A stretch of 64,000 nt of DNA from Chinchilla lanigera (Eukaryota; Chordata; Mammalia; Rodentia; Chinchillidae). Position numbers and translations under genes: made by a program. Each line of letters starts with the position of its first letter. Position 1 is the stretch's first letter. The notes below the pieces were generated by a model. It saw only the letters and a list, made by a program, of their open reading frames with translations. It had not been told where the DNA came from and made no database searches. Below are positions 1-11,748 of this stretch, piece by piece. The stretch lies in the NCBI RefSeq assembly GCF_000276665.1, contig NW_004955476.1:11266486-11330485 (forward strand). The letters are read 5' to 3'.

Positions 1-220
1 ACACTGGTGCGTGGCACTGACCTTGCCCCCAGCGTGGATGTGTCCCCAAGGCTGTTCCTCCTTTGTACCTGTTGTGCTCTGCTGGGGTATGGCCTCAGAG
101 GCTCAGGTGTTACTGTGTGAACCTGGGTACTGAGCTCCTGGTTCCGCAAATGTCCTGGAATGCAGTCTGTAACCACAGGAGGCAGTTAGGGGAGTTTTTA
201 TTGGAAATAAGAATAGCTCG

Positions 221-374
221 TGGCCGAGCATGCAGGCTCACGCCTGTAATCTCAGCACTTGGGAGGCCGAGGCAGGAGGATCCTTTTGAGTTTGAGACTA
301 GCCTGGTCTACAAAGTCAGCTCAAGGCCAGCCTGAACTACATAGCGAGACCCTATCTCAAAAAGACAAAAAAAA
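221..374 (+). mobile_element. B1-type SINE with target-site duplication
   Basis: It has a 7SL-like body with the internal duplication and an A-rich tail. An 11-base direct repeat (aagaatagctc) flanks it at 209-219 and 375-385. Confidence 0.9.
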
Positions 375-1818
375 AAGAATAGCTCATGAATTTCAGGAGG
401 GCTCCCAAGGGAGTGGCCACATGGCCCCTCCATCCAGAGCTACTGTAATTATAGACAAGCAGAGCACAGGAATTGCTCAGTTGTTTAGTAGCCACCTGTC
501 AGAGTGGCTCTGTGGATTCAAAACGACCAGTTGGAACTCTGGCTCCCAAACACAGTTCTTCAACATGTGGGGTTTAAAGGAAATGGGTTTTAGAAAACCT
601 GGTTATTTTGCATTTTAAGTTCCTCAGAACTCAGGAGCTTAGTGGAGAATGGCTGCATCCCCAGTGACCTGTGAAAGTTCGTCGTGGGTCCCCAGTCCAC
701 ACTCACTCCGTTCTTGTCTCAGCTCCTGTCATTGTAGCTGGTCACCCAATTCTCAGGCCCTTCCCATAGCTCCCTCACTTGTAGTCTGACTAAGCAAACC
801 ATTTCTACATTCTCCGCCTTGAAGAAGTACCCTCACTGCTGTTAGGGGAGCCAGGAGAAGGCCATATCTGGCTGCTTCGAGTTGAGAGGGGCAGATGCAG
901 GGGAGATGGCTGTCTGGGATTTGGGGGCCTTGCCCTGTCCTCACTGTGGTCTGCTTTGTATCCAAGCCATGGTGCCCAGTTGACAGGAGGTGTCCTGAGG
1001 AGGATCGAGGCCACTGCTTCCCTCCCTGTGCTCACCGCCCTGAACCATGGCCTTTAGGGGACAGTGAAAGGGACAGGAGCCCCTCTGGATGTGGTGCCCC
1101 CGTTGGCCATCACTGGGTGTGTTCAAGGGGTAACCAGTCCGCAGCAGTGAGGCCTGTAAACCTTCAAGGGTACGCACGCGAGGGGCAGTGCCAGTGAGAG
1201 GCACGCTAGGCCCCTGGGCCAGGTGGGCCGCGTTCCTGCCCTTCCAGTGTGCAGCTGGTGTGGCCTTGGCTGTCCTCAGCCTCTCTGTCACACTGGTCCC
1301 CTGGAGCTGTCTCCCTCGCTGCGTGGGCAGGCAAGGTGTTGGGGACCACATGCCCCTGGGAGCTCCATGTGCAAGAGACATGAGATAGGACTGGAGGAGC
1401 CAGCCAACCCAAGAGAGCATCCCACAGGGGCAGGTTTTCCCCAGGGTCCCCGTTCCAGTCTCTGATCTCCCTTCTGTGCGGCTGCCAGGGGCCTCGTCGA
1501 GCCAGCCACTGATGCCCATTCTGGCGCACAGAGAATTCTGTCTGAGGTCAGCTTTGGGTCCCTAGGGTGCTGGCAGCTGAGTCTTGGTCTGCATGGGCAC
1601 ACTGAGCAGCCTGACGCTCCCCACCCAGGGAAGGGGGTTTCTGTCCCCTCCCACAGCGCCACAGGGGAGGTAGAGAGTCTGGCAGGGGCGCTGTGGGTGG
1701 GGCATCTGCGAAGATGGGGCAGATAGGTACTGGTGACACAGGCCTGGGCAAGGTGCTGTGCTTCTTGGTATCTGTGGGCAGGAGGTGCCTCCTTGAGAGC
1801 CCACCGTCCTGGAACTTG

Positions 1819-1936
1819 GCTGAGTCATAGGGTTCACTGTGAGACCCACCTCTGCCCTGCAGAGCCTCAGGGGAGCAGAGCTGAGTCTTAGGGGTCACTG
1901 TTAGACCCACCCCTGCCCACAGAGCCTTCCCAAGGC
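1819..1936. repeat. Imperfect two-copy tandem duplication
   Basis: Copies of about 60 bases begin at about 1820 and 1881, each starting gctgagtc and containing agacccacc and cagagcct. The two copies differ at roughly ten positions. Confidence 0.6.
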
Positions 1937-2092
1937 AGGGAAAACAGGTTGCTCTGCTTGGCCTCAGCCCCACCCTGGGTTCTGAGCGTGGCCCCAGACA
2001 AACAGAAGGTGCCATCTCCAGTCACAGTGACGCGGGACCCCTGGAGGCAGTAGGCCAGTGTGTCCTGACCCCAGCCGCACATCTCATCACAG

Positions 2093-5000
2093 GACCGACC
2101 AGCTGGGAATGTTCACACACAAGGAGTTTGAGCAGCTGGCCCCGGTGCTGGATGGCTTCAGCCTCATGACCTATGACTACTCCACATCGCAGCAGTGAGT
2201 ACGTGGGTGCCTCAGGGAAAGGGCTCTCCGCAAGCTGCAGCCTGCACTGTGGCCTCTGGCCAGATAGCCCTGCCCAGGGCTCTGTGGCTGCCTGCACAGG
2301 GAGCTGCTGGTGGCCCCCTGCCTGGCCTGTGCCTAAGAGTGGGGGTCATGTAGGAGCCCTTCTGGTGGGGGCCCTGCACTGCTAGGGGCCACACACTCAC
2401 CTCATTGTCACCCCATCAGGCCGGGGCCACCTTGCTGCCAAGGAGCATGGGAAGCAGATGCAGCAGGCATCTGACAGGAAGGGCAGAAGGCCATGTGTCT
2501 ACCGAGCCTTTCGTACCCATGTCTCAGACATCTGCCTGCCAGTGTGCAGTGGGGAGGCTGCACACAAGTGCCCAGTAGAAGACATTCCGAGCGATCAACT
2601 CCCAGTTCTTCCCAGGCCATGAGAAGTGCCAGCCATAGCACAGAAGGAACATGCCCCAGGTGGCGGGCCCATGGAACTGACCTGCCTGTTGCTGAAACCC
2701 ATTGTCCTGTCATCCCTGCAGGCCTGGCCCCAACGCACCACTCTCGTGGGTTCGAGCTTGTGTCCAGGTGCTGGACCCCAAGTCCAGGTGGCGGAGCAAG
2801 ATTCTTCTGGGGCTGAACTTCTATGGCATGGACTATGCGGCCTCCAAGGATGCCCGTGAGCCCGTCATTGGGGCCAGGTGAGCCGAGGACCCTCTTGTCA
2901 TGCTTCAGTGTCAGCATCCTTGCTGCTGGGCTGGTGAGGGCAGAGGTCCTGGGTTCCTGGGGTCATGGGCTCGGTGGAGGTGCGTGGCCTGGGGAGGCAG
3001 CCTCGGTCCTGTGTCAGTGCCACCCTACCTCAGCCCCAGCGCAAGGCACCACACTCCCCACAGTGTGGCATCCCCAAGCAGGGATGCTGAGTAGGTCTAG
3101 AAGTGTGCTGAAAGCTGGACACGTGCAGTTGCTGGGCTCATGTGTGGCCAGCTGGCATCAAGCACTGGCCACCTGTGGCTATACCTGGCTAGGACCTGTT
3201 CCTCCTGCAGGTCATGTCCTCTTGAGGGACTCCTGCACCATCCTTCACTGTGCGGTTCTTCTCCTGTGACTATGCCTGGCTGTGTTCTCCTGTGCCAGAG
3301 ACCATGGTTTTCCCTGTTCTCTTCGTGCACCCACTGCCTGCCTGTCACCCCGCCTCTGCCGGGCTCAGGACTGGTCACTGGAGCGTAGTTCCATGAGGAT
3401 ATGATCAGGATACCCTGAGCCTAATCTGCATGCTCATGCTTTTTACTGGAGCAGAGGGCTGTGGGAGATTCTGTAGCCCTCTCCGCCCCACGCTCCCAGT
3501 GCCTCAGCTCCCGGAACTCTGTGCGCTCTCAGGTTTTCGGTCTCGCCGTGGCTGTCCTTTTGGCAGCTCGCTTTCTCCTGCCCGGTCCGTTTTGCCACAG
3601 TCTGCCCAGTGCTCTTCCATCACACAGGCTGCACATCTCATGGCTCGAGTTCTGTTGTGGGTTTTGTTTTACATCTTCCACGTCTCTACTGAACCCTTGC
3701 ACTCGTAGGACTCCATTACTTCCTGTCCATATCTGCCAATCCTGAGCCTGGATCCACTCTGGTCAGCCCTGTGGTTGGCTATTCTCCTGGGCTGTGGGCC
3801 GGTGCTATAGGACCCCAGGCCATATTGCATGGGTTTTACCAGGGGCACTGGGTAAAACCAGGTTTGCTGGTTACATTCCAGCAAACCCTTCATCCATGTT
3901 CTGGGTGCAGTGAAGTCCCCTGGAAGTGCACGAGCGACCACTTTCCTGGTGGTCTCCTCCTGGAGAGTGGGGTGCAGAGACTGAGATGGGCTGCCGCTGC
4001 CTTGGGAGTCCCTGTGGGTTGCCTGGGCAGGGGAGCAGAGGCTGCACTGTCTGCCTTGTGCTGAAGGCCAGTGCTCTGGATAGGGGCAGAGCCAACCTGG
4101 CACTTGGCCGGACCTGTGGTTCTGGAGGAGAGCAGTTGGTGGTCGAAAGGGGAGTTGGGGTACACCTCTCCCCTGATTGTGATTCTCCAGCTCTAAGGGT
4201 ACTAACCAGGGCTGCCCCTCACTAAGGCGCCCCTCCACGAGGGATGTCTGTGCTCCCAGCCATGGTGGGGAGTGGTGGTCCCACTCCTCTCCATGTCCCC
4301 GTGGCTGGTCCTGGAGTCTGGGCTGACCATCCTCTCCTGGACGCTGGCTTGGGGCTCAGCTGTGCAGACAAGGCAGGCCAGGCCTGGCTGAGAAGGGTGT
4401 AACATGGGAACCTGAGCCCTTGGTGGGTAGGAGGCCATCCTGGGGCTGCATGGTGAGCTTGGAGATGTGGGGCACCAGGAGGGCCCCTTGGGAAGCTGGT
4501 GCTGCGGTGGGACATGGGTCCTCCCTGGGTATTAGCTGCCCCATCCCTGCTGCAGGATTGAGATCCTCAGTACCTGGCCTCCCAGCCCCCATCGGTCCAC
4601 CCTACCCACCACTGCCCAGTGCGGTGGGTACAGTGCCCCTTCTGCAGCCATCCTCATACTCGGACTCCTGGGAAGGCTCTGAAAGCTTTCTGGCATTCTT
4701 TGTGACCCCTGGCTCGGGAGCACTGGCTGGGGTAGCCTATAGCACTGGGGCTCCCCACACAGGCCCTGGCATCCCAAGAAGCCTGGCCAGGAGGAACAGG
4801 AAGCTACTTCCCTGGCTGCAGAGGGAGGTCTGCCAGTCCCAGGCTGGGCTCCATGAGGGAGCTGAGGTGCTGGCCTGGGGCTGCTGTGCGTCTCTACCTC
4901 TCCACCAGCTGGAATTCTTGCTTTGGCATCCTGGAGTCAGAGGCGGAGCTGTCGCACGGCCAGTTCCTCTGGAGCCCTCCCCTTGCCTTGCAGATGTGTC

Positions 5001-8000
5001 TTCTCCTGTGTCTTTGTGGGTCTTCCTGTGTCTCAGTCTCCTTCAGCTCTTTATGTTTTGGTGCTAGAGATTGAACCTAGGGCCTTGGTGTGCTGAGGCC
5101 GTGCTGCTCCCTGACTTCTTAGGAGGACAGTCCCTGGCCTCATTCCAACTTGGTCACCTTTGGTTTTTTTTTCTTTTTGTTTTTTTTTTCCAGTACAAGG
5201 AATCGAACTCGACCTTGCGCTTGCCAGGCAAGTGCTGTGCTGCTGAACTAAATCCCCAGCCCCAACTTGGTCACCTTTCTAGAGATTGCTTTGCCAAGTA
5301 TGGCTGCATCCCAGAGTACTAGGGATTAGGCCTCTCACATACAAGTTTGGGGACACCCTGGAGGTGGACAGGATGGTGCAGAGGGATGGCAGCAGGAGTG
5401 GAGGATGGTTGCCTGCATCACTGCTACCTAAGCTGCAAACACAAGCACCCAGCCCGTCAGATCCCAAAAACATCAGTGGCCTGCAGATGGCAGAGCCCCA
5501 CCCTCAGTTGTTCTGCAAGGGCCTGAGGGCCTAGGCATAGGGAGCCAGCACAAGCCTGTGCTCACATGTGTGTCCCTGTGCACACAGCCATGCAGACACT
5601 GCCCTCGGGCCTCCTGGCCTTGCTGGAGTTGGAATTCTGAGTTCGCCCAGCGGGGACAGGAAGTGCTACTCCTCCTGGCCAGCTTCTTCCCTGCCTGAGA
5701 CACCCTTTGCCCAGGCTCCTGGGCACAGGGGAGTGATGTGGGCACTGGACAAGCCTGCTCGGCTTAGCCTTCCTGGGTCGGGGCAGCATCGTGGACGCCC
5801 ACTCTGCGGGGCTCCTCCTGTGAGAACTGAGACCGCATGTCCATCCTCAGGCCCCAGTGGCCCTCCCCTGTCCTGGTGACATCCAGCCCCATCCCGTGGA
5901 GCAGCCACCCATGCCCTCCCCTCTGGCCCCTGTGGTCTTGCCCCAGCTGGTCGTGCCCCTTCAGAGGCACAAGGCTGGATGGGCCTCCTGTCTGAGGTTC
6001 CCTGTGGACCTCCTGAAGCTGGAGCCTGTTGTCCCCTGCTTGTTCTGGAGGCTCCTCTTTTCTCATACCAGAGCCTGCTTCTTTCAGCCCAGGTAACCAA
6101 GTGGCCTAGCCAGGTGTGGTGGTGCACGCCTATAATCCCAGCACTCTGATGGTTGAGGCAGGGAAATTGCCAGGAGTTTAAGGCCAGTCCGAGCTACAAG
6201 GCGAGTTCAAAGCCAACCTGAGCTACACAGTGAGACCGTGTCTCAAACAAAAAACTCAAAATGGCCTATGTCAGCTCTTTCCTAAGTTCTTAACTTCGCC
6301 TTCTGCTGTGGGCCCCAGGTTCCTGTCACTTTAGTCCCTGTGCCCCAAATAGAACAGGGAGCCACTCCCACCCACCTTGCAACCCCAGTCCCACCGTCGT
6401 GCACCTGCAGGCTCCTAGCCCTCTGTCCCAAGGAGTAGGAGAGGGTGTGTTGGGTTCAGTTGGCACACTGCTGCTGGATCCCATGCCTCAGACAACCCAA
6501 GTGGGGCTGTAGCAGTGGTAACGAACCTATGGCACACATGCCACAGTGGGCTGTTGGCACTGTTGAAAGCTCCAAAAGGCTCGCCATTACTAGGCCCCAG
6601 TGAGCTCTGCACAGTCACCACCCTCCTTGTCCCTGGGCCCCATGCTTACTGGCAGCCCAGGCCTCAGTAACCAGCCTATTGGAGCTGCAGTGCCTCCTTG
6701 CACAGCTGCCCACCAGCCCGAGGTGGGGGCTGGCTGGCTGGAGCCTGTGACGCAGCAGGCTGCTGGGTGCTGTTGCCTGGAGGCCTTGCTTGGTGTTGTG
6801 GGTGGGCACTGAGCCCACACTGTCCTCGGCCTGGCCTTAGCACCACCAGACCTGCGCCTGCCGGGCACTCGGCCTTCCTTCCAGGCTAGGTGACTGCAGG
6901 ACAGGGAGCCCGCTCAGGCAGGGCCTCTGCTAGCCCCTGTGGGTTTCTGTCAACCTGCTTTACCCAAAATCTGATCTCTCCAGGCCCAGGGGCTCAGGGC
7001 ACCTGGAGTCATGGGTCATGGCCTCTCACCGTGGGACCAAATCCCTTTGTAAGAGACACATTCTGTGCCATCAGAAGGGGTGGAGGAGACGTGACTCAGC
7101 AGAATGTGGCCCTTGTGCGCGCACCTAGGCATCATGGCTGATGGCTGATGACGTGTTGGCTGATGGCCGCTCCCAGGCAAGTGAGGCCCAGATGTGGGCA
7201 CAGGAGCCTCATGCACTCAGGGCTCCTTTTGGCCCTTTTGGAGCAAAATTGTCACCAGAATGGCTCACCATCCCATCAGCCCCCAGCTCTGGGCCGTGGG
7301 CCCTCTGAGGCAGTGGGGGACAGCTGCACCACCATGTGCACGGCCATCCACACCACCAGGCTCTCTTGGGCCAACTGCTCTGTGGGCCTCTGCCAGCCCA
7401 GCTGGCCGTCTGCCTGGGGTGAAGATGGTCTGCAGAGTGGTACCTGCTCAGGATGGCTAGGGGACTCCTGGGGGAGCCCTGGTGGCCTCATCATGCCCTG
7501 TCTTTGGAGAGCAGCCTGGACAGTAGACACCCAGAAAAGGACTAGTCCAGCTCAACAGTAGCCAAGTTACTGCCAGCAAGTAGGCCCAGGTGCTAATCAG
7601 GCTCCCCACGCTGAAGGGCGTTCCTGTTCCCCTGGTAGAACAAGCTGCCCCACAATGCCCACTGGCACTACCTGGCCTCAGCCAGGCACAGGTGAGAGGC
7701 AGAGGCAGTAGGAAGAGCTGAGTTTGGCCTGGCCTATGTGGCCTGTATTGTCCCTCTAGGAGCCTGGCCCTTGGTGGCAACTGAGCTCCTTGGGTCTTAC
7801 AGGGCTTGGCTTCTGACACTTGGGGCTCGGTATTCCAGGGCAGATGACAGAGATCTGGGTGGCTGCCCCGATACCCTCCCAAGTGCCCAGGCCTTAGGGG
7901 CATCTGTCATGCAGCTGCATCCTCAGGCTGTGCCTGGCCTCTCTCTGGCCCTCACTTTTCTAACCCTGGTTCCAGGGCCTACTTGGGGAGCACCAAAGTC

Positions 8001-9774
8001 CCCTCTGCCACCTCCTGCCTCCTAGCTCCCTCAACAGCCACTTAGTAGACTTCTAACGGAGTGTGACCTGATGATTTGAGGGCATCCAAGCAGGTGGACA
8101 GTCAGGGCTGGGCTTGTGCTTCCTTGGAGAGAAGATTGCAAATCCCTGATGTTTCACAGGGCCAGGCCTGGAGGGGCTTCCCAAAGGGACCAGTGAGAAC
8201 TGGAAAGGCCTGGTCCTCAGAGCAGAAGTGCCCAGAGGCATGGTGCAAGGCAGCGCCAGCTGGCTTGAGTGCATTGGCCCTCAGGATGCTCCCAGGGGCT
8301 TGGAGGAGGTGCCCTTTGGGGGACAGGTCTCACACTGCTCCTTCTGGTGCCACCCTCTATGCAGGCAGCAGGCCCCAGGGCCACAGGCACCTGGTAGAAG
8401 TCCTGCGGGCTCTATTCCTGCCATCTCCACTGTGGAGGGCTGAAGCCTGCCGAGTTGCTCCAGCTCACGCCCACCTCTGAGCCAGGTTGCCTCAAGGGAC
8501 TGGGCACAGTAACAGCTGCCCCTGCCCCAGGACAGTGGCCTTCACCCAGCTCAGGATGCAGCCTCAGGTGGCTGGGCAGCTCAGGTCAGGAGGTGCACAT
8601 GTGCCACCCATCCCTAGATACCTGTGCCATGCCACCCAAGTGCTGGCCTTCAGGATGGCCTCTGGTCCTGTCCTTGGGACTCAGCAGCAGCTGTAGAGAA
8701 GTAAGGAGCTGCTGGAACCATGTGCCTATGGTGCCATGGCCCCTCGTGGGCCATCTGCCCTGGTCTCCAGTGTATCATGCCTGGGTCTCCCACGCTTCTC
8801 ACACCCCAGGCCTAACCTCACCCTCTGGTCAGGTGGAGGGTGTGGTCCCTGAACTCTGGGCTCCTGGTACCCAGCAAGGAACTGCTGGGCTCTGGGTATG
8901 GTGCCGACCCCAAATCCAGGGGCCTGGAGACTGCTGCCCCTGCCTGCTGTCTCCTTACCCTGTCCTGCAACTGGGCTCTAGGCAGCTTAGGACACCCATC
9001 AGTTCTGCAGAGCAGGTGGCAGGTACTTTGATGACTGAGGAGCCCTTGGGGAGCCTGGTGCCCCAGGGCCTGGGTGTCGTCCCCCACTGCCTGTCTTTTA
9101 CCACAGGGCAGTAGCTCCTCAACCTGCGGCCCCTATGGCCTCCCCACTTGTGAGACTGCCACATGGGCCAGGTAAGGGTGGCTGTGGGGTGCAGCTGGCT
9201 CCCCACCCACACCTTGGCCTCCCCAGGTACATCCAGATGCTGAAGGACCACAGGCCCCGCATGGCGTGGGATGGCCAAGCTGCGGAGCACTTCTTCGAGT
9301 ACAAGAAGTGAGTGGAGTATGCACCACCAGGATGTGGAGGGGGCCCTGGGGTTTGGGTTGGGCCCATACCCAGGCCCTAGCTGGTGGGCGGGAAGCACCA
9401 AAATCAGAAGGTGGACAGTCCCTCTTGTACCGCAGGAGCCGCGGCGGGAGGCACCTGGTCTTCTACCCGACTCTCAAGGTAGTACCCTGCGCGGTGGTGG
9501 GGAGGGTTTGGGTCGGAAGCACCAGCCCTGCCCCCTAGTGATCCTGGCCCATGTGTGGGAGTCTACAGCTGCCCATGGACTTCAGTCAGTGCCCAGGGCA
9601 GAAGGGGCAGTTCCTGGGACGTGGTGGGGCGAGGAGCAGCCGGGCAGGCACCCATGTGTCTGTTGGTGCCCACAGTCCCTACAGGTGCGGCTGGAGCTGG
9701 CTAAGGAGCTGGGCGTCGGGGTCTCTATCTGGGAGCTGGGCCAAGGTCTGGATTACTTCTACGACCTCCTCTAG
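2093..9774 (+). CDS. CHID1: Chitinase domain-containing protein 1, C-terminal exons (partial)
   Basis: Five exons are visible: 2093-2194, 2722-2877, 9227-9307, 9436-9478 and 9676-9774 (stop TAG 9772-9774). All introns between them are GT-AG and the phases join without a break. They encode about the last 160 of roughly 393 residues, beginning at [14 protein letters not shown] and ending [14 protein letters not shown]. The segment is the C-terminal half of a glycosyl hydrolase 18 barrel; the [11 protein letters not shown] stretch is the conserved strand-6 motif. CHID1 (SI-CLP) is a secreted and lysosomal chitinase-like lectin, known in the family to lack the catalytic acid and to bind sugars and LPS. 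The signal peptide and N-terminal exons lie outside the window, upstream. It converges with TSPAN4, whose 3' end is about 1.6 kb away. Confidence 0.96.
5050..5115 (-). mobile_element. Degenerate ID-type SINE fragment
   Basis: Antisense match to the ID head (ggtgctagagattgaacc, then agggccttg), without an A tail. It lies just upstream of a better-preserved copy. Confidence 0.5.
5162..5263 (-). mobile_element. ID-type SINE with target-site duplication
   Basis: tRNA-derived ID element in antisense: T-rich tail, then the tRNA-like head ending aaatccccagcccc. A perfect 15-base repeat (aacttggtcaccttt) flanks it at 5147-5161 and 5264-5278. Confidence 0.9.
6108..6260 (+). mobile_element. B1-type SINE
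   Basis: Starts agccaggtgtggtgg, contains the duplicated agttYaaggcca unit and ends gagaccgtgtctcaaac plus an A-rich tail. A short tggcct repeat flanks it. Confidence 0.88.
6513..6592. mobile_element. hAT-like non-autonomous element (MITE), about 80 bp
   Basis: The left end reads cagtggtaacgaacctatgg and the right end is its imperfect inverted complement (aaggctcgccattacta). The internal part repeats ggcacacatgcca-type sequence. The 8-base flanks ggctgtag and ggccccag agree at five positions, as a decayed 8-bp hAT target duplication would. The ends resemble CAGTGATGGCGAACCT, the terminal type of OposCharlie-like hAT elements. Confidence 0.55.
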
Positions 9775-11428
9775 GCTGGGCCCCCAAGTGGATGTGGACT
9801 GTTGGCAGCTATGGAACAGCCGACTGTGTGAAATACAGGCCTTGTGTGTGCTGTGATGTCTTCTGTGGTCCTGGGGAGCCATGCTCATGCAGGGGTGCTG
9901 TCCCTGCCACTGGCCAGGGGGACAGCCTGGCTCAGACCCCTCACATGGTTTAGTGCTTGGGCTTGTCCACCCCTTGGCTGCAGGAGCCACCTCATGCTGA
10001 CACCCCCCAGGGCTTGGACCCCACCCAGCTCTGCTCAGTGGCCAGTGTAGATGTGGGGAGGGCCGTGGAAGACCCACGGGCCGCAACTGGGATGGGCGTC
10101 CTAAGCAGGATCTGGTTAGCCCCAGGCACTGTGCCCACCCCACCTTGGCATAGGGCTGAGCCAGGGGCTATCCGTCCCCCACCACTGTCCCTGGGCCCCA
10201 GCCCCTCTGCTGGCCATGTGGAGTCCTCACCCTCTTCTAGTACTCAGTCCCTGGTCCTGCTGGCCCAAGTGGATGGGTCTGTATCTGTCCCCAAGCCAAA
10301 CAGGATCCTGCCTTTGAACTGTCCTCTGCACTAAGCTGCGCAACTGGCGCCCTAAGGGCCAGGATTAGGGGGCTGGACACACTAAGCCTGGGGTAGCAAC
10401 TGGTCTCTGCCACTAGTCAGGTTACCATTGGCTGTCTCCTGCCCTGACTGGAAGGAGACCCTGTAGGCACCACTGTATCCAGCTGTAGACAAGCCAGGAC
10501 AGGATGGTGGACAAGCTGTGTCCATAAAGGCCTGGGCTGGGCAAGACAGGAGGAGCCACATGGGGGCAGCACCATGGCCCTACCTCACCTGGTCAGTTAC
10601 AAATGGTGTGTGGTGGCAGCTAGACACAGGCTCAGCACCCACTGGCACCTACATCCCTATACACGTGGCAGGTGCTGGAAGTAGCTCCCAACGCTGTGAG
10701 CAGACAGGATGGCCAGTGTTACAGGATAGAGACGGTCCCAGGCAGAGTTCTGGGGTGGGAAGTGAGGCTGCTGCCAAGTTCTGGTTCCGAGCCAGCAAAG
10801 TCGGGGATAGAGGTGCTGAGAGCTGATGGAGGACAGCATGGCCAGTCCAAGGGGCCAGCGGCTCCAGAGTCAAGCTGACCAGTGCCTGTGGGGGGTACTG
10901 AGCTCAGGCAGGGAGTGGCCACCTGCAGAGTAGATGTCACATAGGGGACCTCAGAAGAGGCTGAGCAGTCAGGGAGTGTCCTGTCTTGAGCTGTCCTCAG
11001 AAGGCTGCCCTGGCTTTGTTCCCCAGGGTCTCCCACCCACATGACACAGTCAGACTCCGTGTTCTCGTAGGTTTTTGAGAATGTGGAACACAAGACTCAA
11101 GCCCAGAGCCAGGGTCTGGGTCTGCTCTGCTCCCCAGTCCTGCGCAGCTGGGTCCAGAGGCAATGGGAGAGAGTGGTGCAGTTTGGAGGCCAATGTACCC
11201 CACCCGAGCCCCAGATGGTCACCACTCGGCCCCTGGTCACGAGGTGACTGGCCTGAGAAGGTCCCAGGCATGTGGCCTTTTCTTTAATTCTTGCCTGTGA
11301 CAAGGGCCCTCCTTCCAGAGACTGAGGAGGGGACTGAGAGCGAAGGGACAGGGCAGGTGCCCCGCCCCCACACGAGTGAGGTTAAGAGGCGCCTGGCGCA
11401 CAGCAGCCAGTCAGTGCTGCTCACGCAC
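9775..11428. other. Convergent intergenic region CHID1/TSPAN4
   Basis: Contains the 3' UTR of CHID1 at the left and the 3' UTR of TSPAN4 at the right. Otherwise unique GC-rich sequence with no recognised repeat or gene. Confidence 0.7.
9832..9837 (+). terminator. Possible variant poly(A) signal of CHID1
   Basis: AATACA lies 58 bases after the CHID1 stop and is followed by a GT-rich stretch (9842-9860). No canonical AATAAA is seen nearby, so this variant hexamer is the best candidate. It is weak evidence on its own. Confidence 0.35.
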
Positions 11429-11434
11429 TTTATT
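11429..11434 (-). terminator. TSPAN4: TSPAN4 poly(A) signal
   Basis: AATAAA on the minus strand, about 315 bases past the stop codon. This gives a short 3' UTR. Confidence 0.8.
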
Positions 11435-11748
11435 CAATGCACCTGGAGCTGCAGCTCCGCGTGGAATGTGATGACGGGGCCCGGCCCCGGAGCACCAGGA
11501 GCAGTGGGGCTCAGGCAAGACTGGCCCTGCGTCCCCACACTGGAGGATCCGTGGGTACAAAACACATCAGAGCTCTTCCATCCTCCCAACCGCTCCATCT
11601 CGTCCTGAGACTCCACAGCTGCCTGCACTGAGGCACCAGCACCTGCCCCGCCCAGCAGAGCACAAGTCCCAGCTGGGAGTGGCGGCGTGGCTGGGCTATC
11701 TCCCCGCTGGGTGGTGTCCTTTGGCAGAGAAGCAGGGCGTCTCGTGGC

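Larger units (their letters stand above)
1..2092 (+). other. CHID1 intron (3' part)
   Basis: There is no exon that I can recognise before 2093. The stretch holds a B1 SINE at 221-374 and an imperfect tandem duplication of about 60 bases at 1819-1936. The open frames here (for example 941-1519 minus) have no recognisable protein features. Confidence 0.7.
2878..9226 (+). other. Large CHID1 intron
   Basis: This intron of 6.35 kb is bounded by gtgagc at 2878 and ccccag before 9227. Apart from ID and B1 SINEs near 5.05-5.28 and 6.1 kb and a small hAT-like element at 6.5 kb it is GC-rich unique sequence. I see no conserved exon in it. Confidence 0.8.
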
